In this document: positions 54,470 through 64,000 of the stretch, piece after piece
Layout of the letters: every line of letters starts with the position of its first letter
How positions within the stretch are numbered: the first letter of the stretch is position 1
Assembly (NCBI RefSeq): GCF_026151205.1
Contig: NC_087077.1
Span: forward strand, 3,410,001 to 3,474,000
Source: Bolinopsis microptera
Taxonomy: Eukaryota > Ctenophora > Tentaculata > Lobata > Bolinopsidae
Length of the DNA stretch: 64,000 bases
Direction of reading: 5' to 3'
Program-made: the position numbers and the translations under genes
The notes under the pieces: model-generated
What the model was told of the DNA's origin: nothing
Seen by the model: the letters and a program-made list of their open reading frames with translations, nothing else
The model's database searches: none

Positions 54470-57418
54470 TGATTGTAATTGATCATGATGGAGCAAAATC
54501 AAGGACGACATGGTGGACTAGGTTTCATCATAAGTCCTAGATTACTACCTTATGTCACAGACTATCAGTATACCTCAGACCGGGTTTCCTATCTTAATGT
54601 CGTCATTCCTTCTAATCTCTCATCCCATCCTAAAAATATCAGAATTGTTAACGGTTATGGCCCGACTAATCCTAAAGCAGAAGGAAACCCTGCCCTTCTT
54701 AGAAAGTTCTACAGAGAACTCACCCATGCTATTTCAGTTCCTGCATCTCATGAATTGTTTGTTTGTGGTGATCTCAACAGTAAGTTGGGAACCTTATCTC
54801 CTTTGGACTATCAGTATGGTGTAACAAAGTATATGGGCAAGTTTGGAATGGGTACAAGGAATTTCAACGGTGAACATTTATTAAACTTCATGTGCTTAAA
54901 CAAACTGTTTGCTACCAATACCTATTTTGATCATCCTTGTAGACATCGAACTACTTTCTCTATGTGTATTTCTGCCAAAGGTCGCCCTAAAGGTAGCAAA
55001 CTTACTCGTCCAGTCTTTGCCCAATTAGATTATATTCTGTGCAGAACACGCAGCAGATTCATGTTCCAAGATTGTAGAGCATATGGCGGTCTTGCTACTA
55101 ACTCAGACCACAGACTCGTTGCTTGTAAGATCAAACTAGCCCCCTACTACAAAATCTTTCCTACAAAAAAGATAAGTTCAGTAGTTAAGAGATATAACAA
55201 CTCCCTGCTCACCACTGACCTTCCCACCAAAGTCAAATACCAACTTTCAGTCGAACAGAAAGTCAACAACTCTCAGGTAACATCAAACCCTAATGATGAT
55301 CTCACTAACCTGATGGATGTCCTTAAGACAACTGCTGATGAAGTAATCGGGACACTACCACGCTCCAGAAACCGTAACTTCAGTAGTGACTCAACTGTTG
55401 AAGCCCTTGTAAAAGAGAGACAAACCCTGCAAGCTGCACTTAACTGTAACAACCAAGTTGCTGACAGAACTCAAGTCCGTACAAGGATCAACAGGTTACA
55501 GAAAGACATCCGTAAGCATCTCAAGAACCTTGCTGACACACGTGCCGATGACATCGCTCGAACCATCATGTCAACAGATGACACAAGGCAGATGTTTGAA
55601 GCTGTGCGTACTCTAGCTGACACTAAGCCCAACTCTACTATCAGTGTCCACAATGAAGAAGGTAACTTTGTTGCCATAGATGCTGGTAAAGCTCAAGTGA
55701 TCAGAGACTACTACGAAAAGCAGTTCACGTGTGAGGATGAACCACTTCAAGCATTTATAGGGGATGGACGCTGCCTAGACATACCCATCACATGTGATGA
55801 AGTAAAGAAAGCCGCCCAATCTCTCAAGAACAACAAAGCCACTGGTCCAGATAAAGTCTACAACGAGTGGTTGAAAAATGCTGGTACAAAATTCTGGTCA
55901 AAATATGCCGAGATCATCAATAGCGCATTGGAGACCAATTCATTTCCTGATGTTATAGGTGAAGCCATCATCATCCCCTTACCGAAACCTCGCAAACCAG
56001 CTGGTCCTGTCACTAGTCTACGACCTCTATGTCTATCAAATGGTGCTCGTAAGATATTATCCATGATTGTACCGAAGAGAATTGAAGACAAAGTTGATGC
56101 TTTCACTGGTAGCACGCAGGCAGGGTACAAACATGGTAGAAGTTGTGGTGATCTAGTGTGGGCTGAGCGGATGTTGATATCGGTTGTCACGCGTAAACAC
56201 TTCCAGTATCACAAGATGGGCATAGATATGTCTCGAGCATTTGACACAATCAAACGCCAGACTATACTTGACCTTCTTGTCAAAGCTGGATGCACAGACG
56301 ACGACCTCAGGCTAGTAAGACTCCTCTTAACCAACACCATGCTCAAGGTCAGAGTGGAAGGAGAACTATCTGCTGTATTCGAGAGTCTTCTTGGGTCCTT
56401 TCAAGGTGACAGTCTCTCCGGCAAGCTTTTCACTCTTGTCCTAGCAGGAGCTCTTATAGAACTACGCCATCGACTAGCAGAGTCTCCCCCACACATACCC
56501 AATCCCCCTATTTCAAAAGAAGGTATGCCACTGGAGTCAGCGTATTCAGATGATTGTAACTTCATGAACGTGGAAAAAGAATCCTTAGAAGCTATCCTAC
56601 CAATAGCTAAGGAAGTCTTCAAGGAGTTTAACCTGTTCATTAACACAGAGAAAACAGAATTTACCCATGTTTTCCTCGCTCCTGTTGGAGAAACAATCCC
56701 TGGTCGTGATGATACCATGTTACGTGGAAATGAAGATTGGCGGAAGAGTAAGATTCTTGGGTCATTGTTGTGTAGTGAAAGTGATATAGCTGCTCGATGC
56801 ATTGCTGGGAACAATGCCTTCTATAAGTTCACCAAGATCTGGTCTCAGCAGAATATCTCCGTTACCAGAAAGATAGCAGTATACGAAGCCCAAATTGTAT
56901 CAATCATCATGTACAATTGCAGTAGTTGGTGTCCTACTGCAAAGTCACTAGAAAAACTAGACATTTGCCATAGAAAACACCTTAGATCATTACTGAACAT
57001 TTATTGGCCTCATGGAACAATATCCAATGCAAACTTATACCTAAGATGTAACTCAGTTAAGCTATCAGATCGTGTCCCTAAAGCAAGGTGGAAGCTCCTA
57101 GGTCATATCTTGCGTAGTGCTGATGACTCCCCCGCTGCATTAGCGTTAAAGTTTGCTGTCACAACAAACTGTAAAGGGCGCGTCGGTGCGCATCGTAAGA
57201 ATTTGTTCAAGATTATTGTGAATGATTTGACCCGTAGAGGTTTAAAACTTAACTCTTTGAATGATCTTAATAAGCTTAAGATATTAGCCGATGATAGAGT
57301 TGCTTGGAGAAACAATTTTAACTCTAGCTGTCTTAATCTGTACTGATCACCATTTTAGGATGACTTGATTTCTTTTAGGGGTTTTGAATATTTTAATGGT
57401 GTAAACAGTTTCTTAATA
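54470..57418 (+). mobile_element. Second 5'-truncated LINE with 11-bp target duplication
   Basis: ATACGTTGTAT occurs at 54459-54469 directly before, and at 57419-57429 directly after, the element. Removing it leaves continuous host sequence around one target copy. The 5' end falls inside the endonuclease domain and the 3' end is TTTCTTAATA with no long A tail. Confidence 0.88.
54479..57346 (+). CDS. LINE ORF: truncated apurinic-type endonuclease plus reverse transcriptase, 955 codons
   Basis: The frame is open and uninterrupted; the first ATG is at 54485. Endonuclease landmarks are VNGYGPTN, FVCGDLNSKLG and TNSDHRL near residue 215, but the first 50-60 residues with the QET motif are missing. 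The RT spans about 440-720: KNNKATGPDKVYNEWL, GIDMSRAFDTI with the first catalytic Asp, LLGSFQGDSLSGKLF, and the catalytic box YSDD near 689-692 (YADD in most LINEs). A C-terminal thumb and Lys/Arg-rich tail follow. No RNase H is present, so this is a different family from the LINE at 16104. The protein is unlikely to be expressed from its own promoter, because the 5' end is lost. Confidence 0.88.
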   Translation: MIMMEQNQGRHGGLGFIISPRLLPYVTDYQYTSDRVSYLNVVIPSNLSSHPKNIRIVNGYGPTNPKAEGNPALLRKFYRELTHAISVPASHELFVCGDLNSKLGTLSPLDYQYGVTKYMGKFGMGTRNFNGEHLLNFMCLNKLFATNTYFDHPCRHRTTFSMCISAKGRPKGSKLTRPVFAQLDYILCRTRSRFMFQDCRAYGGLATNSDHRLVACKIKLAPYYKIFPTKKISSVVKRYNNSLLTTDLPTKVKYQLSVEQKVNNSQVTSNPNDDLTNLMDVLKTTADEVIGTLPRSRNRNFSSDSTVEALVKERQTLQAALNCNNQVADRTQVRTRINRLQKDIRKHLKNLADTRADDIARTIMSTDDTRQMFEAVRTLADTKPNSTISVHNEEGNFVAIDAGKAQVIRDYYEKQFTCEDEPLQAFIGDGRCLDIPITCDEVKKAAQSLKNNKATGPDKVYNEWLKNAGTKFWSKYAEIINSALETNSFPDVIGEAIIIPLPKPRKPAGPVTSLRPLCLSNGARKILSMIVPKRIEDKVDAFTGSTQAGYKHGRSCGDLVWAERMLISVVTRKHFQYHKMGIDMSRAFDTIKRQTILDLLVKAGCTDDDLRLVRLLLTNTMLKVRVEGELSAVFESLLGSFQGDSLSGKLFTLVLAGALIELRHRLAESPPHIPNPPISKEGMPLESAYSDDCNFMNVEKESLEAILPIAKEVFKEFNLFINTEKTEFTHVFLAPVGETIPGRDDTMLRGNEDWRKSKILGSLLCSESDIAARCIAGNNAFYKFTKIWSQQNISVTRKIAVYEAQIVSIIMYNCSSWCPTAKSLEKLDICHRKHLRSLLNIYWPHGTISNANLYLRCNSVKLSDRVPKARWKLLGHILRSADDSPAALALKFAVTTNCKGRVGAHRKNLFKIIVNDLTRRGLKLNSLNDLNKLKILADDRVAWRNNFNSSCLNLY

Positions 57419-57429
57419 ATACGTTGTAT

Positions 57430-58502
57430 ACGCTGAAAAACGACGGTGGGGGTCACGACGTTGTACAAGTTTTTGGCCTATTTTTTGCACAAAAATCAGT
57501 TTTTTGAGATTTTACCCAGGGAACTCATTTCGAAACCTAACGTAACGAGCAAAAAATGCACGCACGAGCTTTTACTATTTTCTAATCGTTGCTTTGCGAC
57601 TGAACAAAAATACTTCTACGCGATGCAAAGTAAGATCATAGGCCGGGATATTTGCGCGGCGCGTCGAAGTGGTGAATTCCTCCAAAGTAACAGTCAAAAA
57701 GCAAAAAGGAGCACCGGGATCGTTTTTCGGGTGGGTGCAGTTTATATCTCCGCCAAAAACATCACATTTTAGCATTAATGCGCGTAGTTTTCTCAACTAT
57801 TTTCACAGTCGCGCCTTCCTGAAGTTACATTAAACAGCCTCTTTTGCTTCCTAACATACCAGTTTAAAGGAAGCAAAATATTATATAAGTAAAGTGCAAG
57901 AAACCGAATTCGAACTTGGCACATTAATAGCATGGGAGACGATATTATACATGGGCGATATTTAGTAGAGAATAAACCGGTACTTACGGTGTACCGGTAC
58001 TGGTATACCTACGGGGTGATATTAGTACAATTTGGTTAGAACACCTCCTCCCGTATTATTGAGAATAAATTTACTTTTCCATACAATTGTGCACTTCAGT
58101 CGTATAGTAAACCGGCAGTAAAGCATGAAATGCTTTAATGATAAAAGATTCGTTTGTTATATAATAATGCTTTTTTTGAGTCGAGAAATACAAAATATGA
58201 TGTTAACAAAACACAACTTTAAAGAACGATCAAAATTCTTACAAAGTTTTATTATAAAACTCTGTGACTGTTAAAAAGTATTAGGTAAATGATTCTTTTA
58301 ATTCTGCCTTGATGGTCTGTAGCTTTTTCTCCTGTTTCCCATTTTGAGGAAGTCAACCCTCTTCTTAGAAATTGTGGCTGTGCAGTAGAGTGTCGACGGG
58401 TCTGAGAACTCCAACGAATGAGGCATGATATCTTCTTCTACAGTCTTTTCAAAAACTTGTTAACATTCTGAGTTATATTATTGTCATAACAACGAATAGA
58501 AT
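57430..58502. other. Gene-free spacer before the satellite
   Basis: Contains GTGCAGTTTATATCTCCGCC near 57736, which reappears inverted near 63281-63302 beyond the satellite. It also contains ACCGGTACT hairpin-type sequence near 57975-58010. No coding support. Confidence 0.45.
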
Positions 58503-61462
58503 TTATTAGAGTTGAGCTATTCCTAGTCCTTGTTATGACAGCATTAAAACTACAATAGTTGTCACGAGATGTTTGATCTAGTTATTAGAGTTGAGCTATT
58601 CCTAGTCCTTGTTATGACAGTATTAAAACTACAATAGTTGTCACGAGATGTTTGATCTAGTTATTAGAGTTGAGCTATTCCTAGTCCTTGTTATGACAGT
58701 ATTAAAACTACAATAGTTGTCACGAGATGTTTGATCTAGTTATTAGAGTTGAGCTATTCCTAGTCCTTGTTATGACAGTATTAAAACTGTAATAATTGTC
58801 ACGAGATGTTTGAGCTAGTTATTAGAGTTGAGCTATTCCTAGTCCTTGCTATGACAGTATTAAAACTGTCAATAGTTGTCACGAGATGTTTGATCTATTT
58901 ATTAGAGTTGAGCTATTCCTAGTCCTTGCTATGACAGTATTAAAACTGTAATAGTTGTCACGAGATGTTTGATCTAGTTATTAGAGTTGAGCTATTCCTA
59001 GTCCTTGTTATGACAGTATTAAAACTACAATAGTTGTCACGAGATGTTTGATCTAGTTATTAGAGTTGAGCTATTCCTAGTCCTTGTTATGACAGTATTA
59101 AAACTACAATAGTTGTCACGAGATGTTTGATCTAGTTATTAGAGTTGAGCTATTCCTAGTCCTTGCTATGACAGTATTAAAACTACAATAGTTGTCACGA
59201 GATGTTTGATCTAGTTATTAGAGTTGAGCTATTCCTAGTCCTTGTTATGACAGTATTAAAACTGTAATAATTGTCACGAGATGTTTGATCTAGTTGTTAG
59301 AGTTGAGATATTTCTAGTCCTTGTTATGACAGTATTAAAACTACAATAGTTGTCACGAGATGTTTGATCTAGTTGTTAGAGTTGAGCTATTCCTAGTCCT
59401 TGTTATGACAGTATTAAAACTACAATAGTTGTCACGAGATGTTTGATCTAGTTATTAGAGTTGAGCTATTCCTAGTCCTTGTTATGACAGTATTAAAACT
59501 GTAATAATTGTCACGAGATGTTTGAGCTAGTTGTTAAAGTTGAGCTATTCCTTGTTATGACAGTATTAAAACTGTAATAATTGTCACGAGATGTTTGAGC
59601 TAGTAATTAGAGTTGAGCTATTCCTAGTCCTTGTTATGACAGTATTAAAACTACAATAGTTGTCACGAGATGTTTGATCTAGTTATTAGAGTTGAGCTAT
59701 TCCTAGTCCTTGTTATGACAGTATTAAAACTGTAATAATTGTCACGAGATGTTTGATCTAGTTATTAGAGTTGAGCTATTCCTAGTCCTTGTTATGACAG
59801 TATTAAAACTACAATAGTTGTCACGAGATGTTTGATCTAGTTATTAGAGTTGAGCTATTCCTAGTCCTTGCTTATGACAGTATTAAAACTACAATAATTG
59901 TCACGAGATGTTTGATCTAGTTATTAGAGTTGAGCTATTCCTAGTCCTTGCTATGACAGTATTAAAACTACAATAGTTGTCACGAGATGTTTGATCTAGT
60001 TATTAGAGTTGAGCTATTCCTAGTCCTTGCTATGACAGTATTAAAACTGTAATAATTGTCACGAGATGTTTGATCTAGTTGCTAGAGTTGAGCTATTCCT
60101 AGTCCTTGTTATGACAGTATTAAAACTACAATAGTTGTCACGAGATGTTTGATCTAGTGGCTAGAGTTGAGCTATTCCTAGTCCTTGCTATGACAGTATT
60201 AAAACTACAATAGTTGTCACGAGATGTTTGATCTAGTTATTAGAGTTGAGCTATTCCTAGTCCTTGTTATGACAGTATTAAAACTACAATAGTTGTCACG
60301 AGATGTTTGATCTAGTTATTAGAGTTGAGCTATTCCTAGTCCTTGTTATGACAGTATTAAAACTACAATAATTGTCACGAGATGTTTGAGCTAGTTGTTA
60401 AAGTTGAGCTATTCCTAGTCCTTGTTATGACAGTATTAAAACTGTAATAATTGTCACGAGATGTTTGAGCTAGTTATTAGAGTTGAGCTATTCCTAGTCC
60501 TTGTTATGACAGTATTAAAACTACAATAGTTGTCACGAGATGTTTGAGCTAGTTGTTAGAGTTGAGCTATTCCTAGTCTTGTTATGACAGTATTAAAACT
60601 GTAATAATTGTCACGAGATGTTTGATCTAGTTATTAGAGTTGAGCTATTCCTAGTCCTTGTTATGACAGTATTAAAACTACAATAGTTGTCACGAGATGT
60701 TTGATCTAGTTATTAGAGTTGAGCTATTCCTAGTCCTTGTTATGACAGTATTAAAACTGTAATAATTGTCACGAGATGTTTGAGCTAGTTGTTAGAGTTG
60801 AGCTATTCCTAGTCCTTGTTATGACAGTATTAAAACTGTAATAATTGTCACGAGATGTTTGAGCTAGTTATTAGAGTTGAGCTATTCCTAGTCCTTGCTT
60901 ATGACAGTATTAAAACTACAATAGTTGTCACGAGATGTTTGATCTAGTTATTAGAGTTGAGCTATTCCTAGTCCTTGCTATGACAGTATTAAAACTGTAA
61001 TAATTGTCACGAGATGTTTGATCTAGTGGCTAGAGTTGAGCTATTCCTAGTCCTTGTTATGACAGTATTAAAACTACAATAGTTGTCACGAGATGTTTGA
61101 TCTAGTGGCTAGAGTTGAGCTATTCCTAGTCCTTGCTATGACAGTATTAAAACTGTAATAATTGTCACGAGATGTTTGATCTAGTTATTAGAGTTGAGCT
61201 ATTCCTAGTCCTTGTTATGACAGTATTAAAACTACAATAGTTGTCACGAGATGTTTGATCTAGTTATTAGAGTTGAGCTATTCCTAGTTCTTGCTATGAC
61301 AGTATTAAAACTGTAATAATTGTCACGAGATGTTTGATCTAGTTATTAGAGTTGAGATATTTCTAGTCCTTGTTATGACAGTATTAAAACTACAATAGTT
61401 GTCACGAGATGTTTGATCTAGTTATTGGAGTTGAGCTATTCCTAGTCCTTGCTATGACAGTA
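58503..61462 (+). repeat. 79-bp satellite array, forward arm (about 37 units)
   Basis: The unit contains GAGTTGAGCTATTCCTAGTC, CTTGTTATGACAGTATTAAA, ACTACAATAGTTGTCACGAG and ATGTTTGATCTAG. The period is 79 bp (landmarks at 58509 and 58588). Recurrent variants are ACTGTAATAATTGTC against ACTACAATAGTTGTC, TTGTTATG against TTGCTATG, and TAGTTATTAG against TAGTGGCTAG. A few units carry 1-bp or larger indels (for example a shortened unit near 59545). Confidence 0.97.
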
Positions 61463-61464
61463 AT

Positions 61465-63012
61465 TCTAGCCACTAGATCAAACATCTCGTGACAACTATT
61501 GTAGTTTTAATACTGTCATAGCAAGGACTAGGAATAGCTCAACTCTAATAACTAGATCAAACATCTCGTGACAACTATTGTAGTTTTAATACTGTCATAA
61601 CAAGGACTAGGAATAGCTCAACTCTAGCCACTAGATCAAACATCTCGTGACAACTATTTTAGTTTTAATACTGTCATAGCAAGAACTTAACTAGGAATAG
61701 CTCAACTCTAATAACTAGATCAAACATCTCGTGACAATTATTACAGTTTTAATACTGTCATAGCAAGAACTAGGAATAGCTCAACTCTAATAACTAGATC
61801 AAACATCTCGTGACAACTATTGTAGTTTTAATACTGTCATAACAAGGACTAGGAATAGCTCAACTCTAATAACTAGATCAAACATCTCGTGACAACTATT
61901 GTAGTTTTAATACTGTCATAACAAGAACTAGGAATAGCTCAACTTTATCAACTAGCTCAAACATCTCTTGACAAATATTACAGTTTTAATACTGTCATAG
62001 CAAGGACTAGGAATAGCTCAACTCTAATAACTAGCTCAAACATCTCGTGACAATTATTACAGTTTTAATACTGTCATAACAAGAACTAGGAATAGCTCAA
62101 CTCTAATAACTAGATCAAACATCTCGTGACAACTATTGTAGTTTTAATACTGTCATAACAAGGACTAGGAATATCTCAACTCTAATAACTAGATCAAACA
62201 TCTCGTGACAACTATTGTAGTTTTAATACTGTCATAGCAAGAACTAGGAATAGCTCAACTCTTATAACTAGATCAAACATCTCGTGACAACTATTGTAGT
62301 TTTAATACTGTCATAGCAAGAACTAGGAATAGCTCAACTCTTATAACTAGATCAAACATCTCGTGACAACTATTGTAGTTTTAATACTGTCATAGCAAGA
62401 ACTAGGAATAGCTCAACTCTAATAACTAGATCAAACATCTCGTGACAACTATTGTAGTTTTAATACTGGCATAGCAAGAACTAGGAATAGCTCAACTCTA
62501 ATAACTAGATCAAACATCTCGTGACAACTATTGTAGTTTTAATACTGTCATAACAAGGACTAGGAATAGCTCAACTCTAGCCACTAGATCAAACATCTCG
62601 TGACAACTATTGTAGTTTTAATACTGTCATAACAAGGACTAGGAATATCTCAACTCTAATAACTAGATCAAACATCCCGTGACAACTATTGTAGTTTTAA
62701 TACTGTCATAACAAGGACTAGGAATAGCTCGACTCTAATAATTAGATCAAACATCTCGTGACAACTATTGTAGTTTTAATACTGTCATAACAAGGACTAG
62801 GAATAGCTCAACTCTAATAACTAGATCAAACATCTCGTGACAACTATTGTAGTTTTAATACTGTCATAACAAGGACTAGGAATAGCTCAACTCTAATAAC
62901 TAGATCAAACATCTCGTGACAATTATTACAGTTTTAATACTGTCATAACAAGGACTAGAATTAGCTCAACTCTAATAACTAGATCAAACATCTCGTGACA
63001 ATCATTATAATT
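61465..63012 (-). repeat. 79-bp satellite array, inverted arm (about 19 units)
   Basis: From the junction at 61463-61465 the same unit runs in reverse complement (CTAGATCAAACATCTCGTGA, CAACTATTGTAGTTTTAATA, CTGTCATAACAAGGACTAGG) with no spacer. The variant CAAGAACTAGG is frequent here and occurs in the forward arm only once, near 61286, close to the junction. Confidence 0.97.
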
Positions 63013-64000
63013 TTCATACACAACTGATCGTACAGTTTAAAATGGAACAAAATAAGACAGAATAATTGATCAAATGTTTAAAAAATAAACTGTTAAAAAA
63101 TAAAGGTATCATATCAGACGAGTAGCTTAAATGCGGGGCGAAGGTCTCAATTGATGGAATAAATTGTAATGCTGCAGCGCAGGGCGCGGCATAGTAACCA
63201 TCTAATGCGCAACCATCCAATGCGAAAATTTAAAATCACATTTGGATATAATGCGCGTGAGTGCTTACAAATTTGCTTTTGGCGGAGATATAAACTGCGC
63301 CTTTTCGGGTGCACAAATTTTAATTTACTGGGCCGCGCTCAGCCTGTCATTCCGCCGAATCTCTATTTTATATGATTATGAACATAAATATAATAGCCTA
63401 AGGTCTTGCTCTAACCAGAGCCCTCTCGCTTGCAGTAGCGCGCGACCGCCGAAGTGAAACAAGCGCGTCACGCAGTACGCGTAGACACATGGCTATGTGA
63501 AAAAGCACATGGTTAGGTTGACCATTGTTAATGATTTGGCCCGGCGCGCGCTACTTCGTAGCACTTGCCGTCGGGCCAGTGAGAAGAAAGCGACGCGCGC
63601 TACTTCAAAGAAATTTAGACGAGTAACATCCGTTAAATGGTTAGGTAAACTTAAACGGATGTTACTCGTCTTAATTTCTTCGAAGTTACTGGGCCGCGCT
63701 CAGCTTCAAGCTGCCATTCGTGATTCGAGAAGAAAGCGGCGCGCGCTACTTCGAAGTTACCTGGGGACCCCAGTCTATTATGTTCATTAACATGAGATGA
63801 ATAGACAGCTTGTCATTCTGCCTAATCTCTATTCGCTTTCTTCTCGAATCACGAACGGCAAGTGCTACGAAGTAGCGTCCGCAGGGACAGTCCATTAACA
63901 ATCAACAATGGTCAAGGTGAACTCGGCTTGCCTAATGGTGCATATCTGATATCACCGATTTAAATCTAATGTCGTGAGTTGATTGACGATGTCAACCCAT
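63013..64000. repeat. Hairpin-rich repeat region, no gene
   Basis: A strong hairpin joins 63602-63637 and 63651-63686 (core GACGAGTAACATCCGTT and its complement). GCGCGCTACTTCG recurs near 63545, 63595 and 63743, and AGCACTTGCCGT (63559) is inverted as ACGGCAAGTGCT (63856). GAGAAGAAAGCG occurs twice and inverted once. Short frames across this region are incidental. Confidence 0.6.

Noticed and set aside
58503-63012. CRISPR-like array
   Set aside because: The 79-bp units are contiguous, with no unique spacers between repeats, and the context is an animal genome.

Overview
The window is genomic DNA from a multicellular animal, most likely a marine invertebrate and plausibly a non-bilaterian. 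The grounds are AT-rich DNA, GT-AG introns, a 25-exon gene spread over 27 kb, Penelope-like and non-LTR retroelements, hAT- and piggyBac-type MITEs, poly-G/poly-C-capped MITEs and a long satellite. The species cannot be named from sequence alone. No tRNA, rRNA or CRISPR was found. All recognised host genes lie on the + strand.

Layout. 1-3584: a young Penelope-like element (reverse transcriptase plus GIY-YIG nuclease) with near-identical terminal direct repeats. 3585-12768: gene-poor DNA with MITEs, minisatellites and a dense cluster of CACGTG sites. 12769-23732: three tandem two-exon paralogues (A, B and C; 462, 586 and 343 aa) that share a C-terminal domain of about 190 residues I do not recognise. 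They also share the same intron phase, and A and B share a DSG-type degron motif just after the intron. The B intron holds nested transposons: a MITE containing a 5'-truncated LINE and a large palindrome.

25026-51909: one large gene, reconstructed here as 25 exons that join in phase to an open frame of 2,618 codons plus stop. It looks like a nuclear scaffold or transcription-linked protein. It carries SUMO-interaction-like motifs at both ends, a sumoylation consensus, a small Cys/His cluster, a Thr/Lys-rich heptad repeat, a helical orphan region, a 26-residue polyglutamine tract, an AT-hook and a bZIP-like basic segment near the C-terminus. Its introns carry a LINE relic converted into a minisatellite, a piggyBac-type MITE and a poly-G-capped MITE. 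Three separate tandem duplications copy the 3' splice-site regions of exons 11, 17 and 18.

51910-64000: gene-free DNA with a second 5'-truncated LINE carrying an intact 955-codon frame (54470-57418, with 11-bp target duplications). A 4.5-kb satellite of 79-bp units follows and reverses orientation at about 61463. The window ends in hairpin-rich repeats.

How the parts relate: the A/B/C cluster and the large gene are adjacent and co-oriented, but nothing in the sequence shows that they act together. Most of the remaining DNA is explained by transposons and local tandem amplification.
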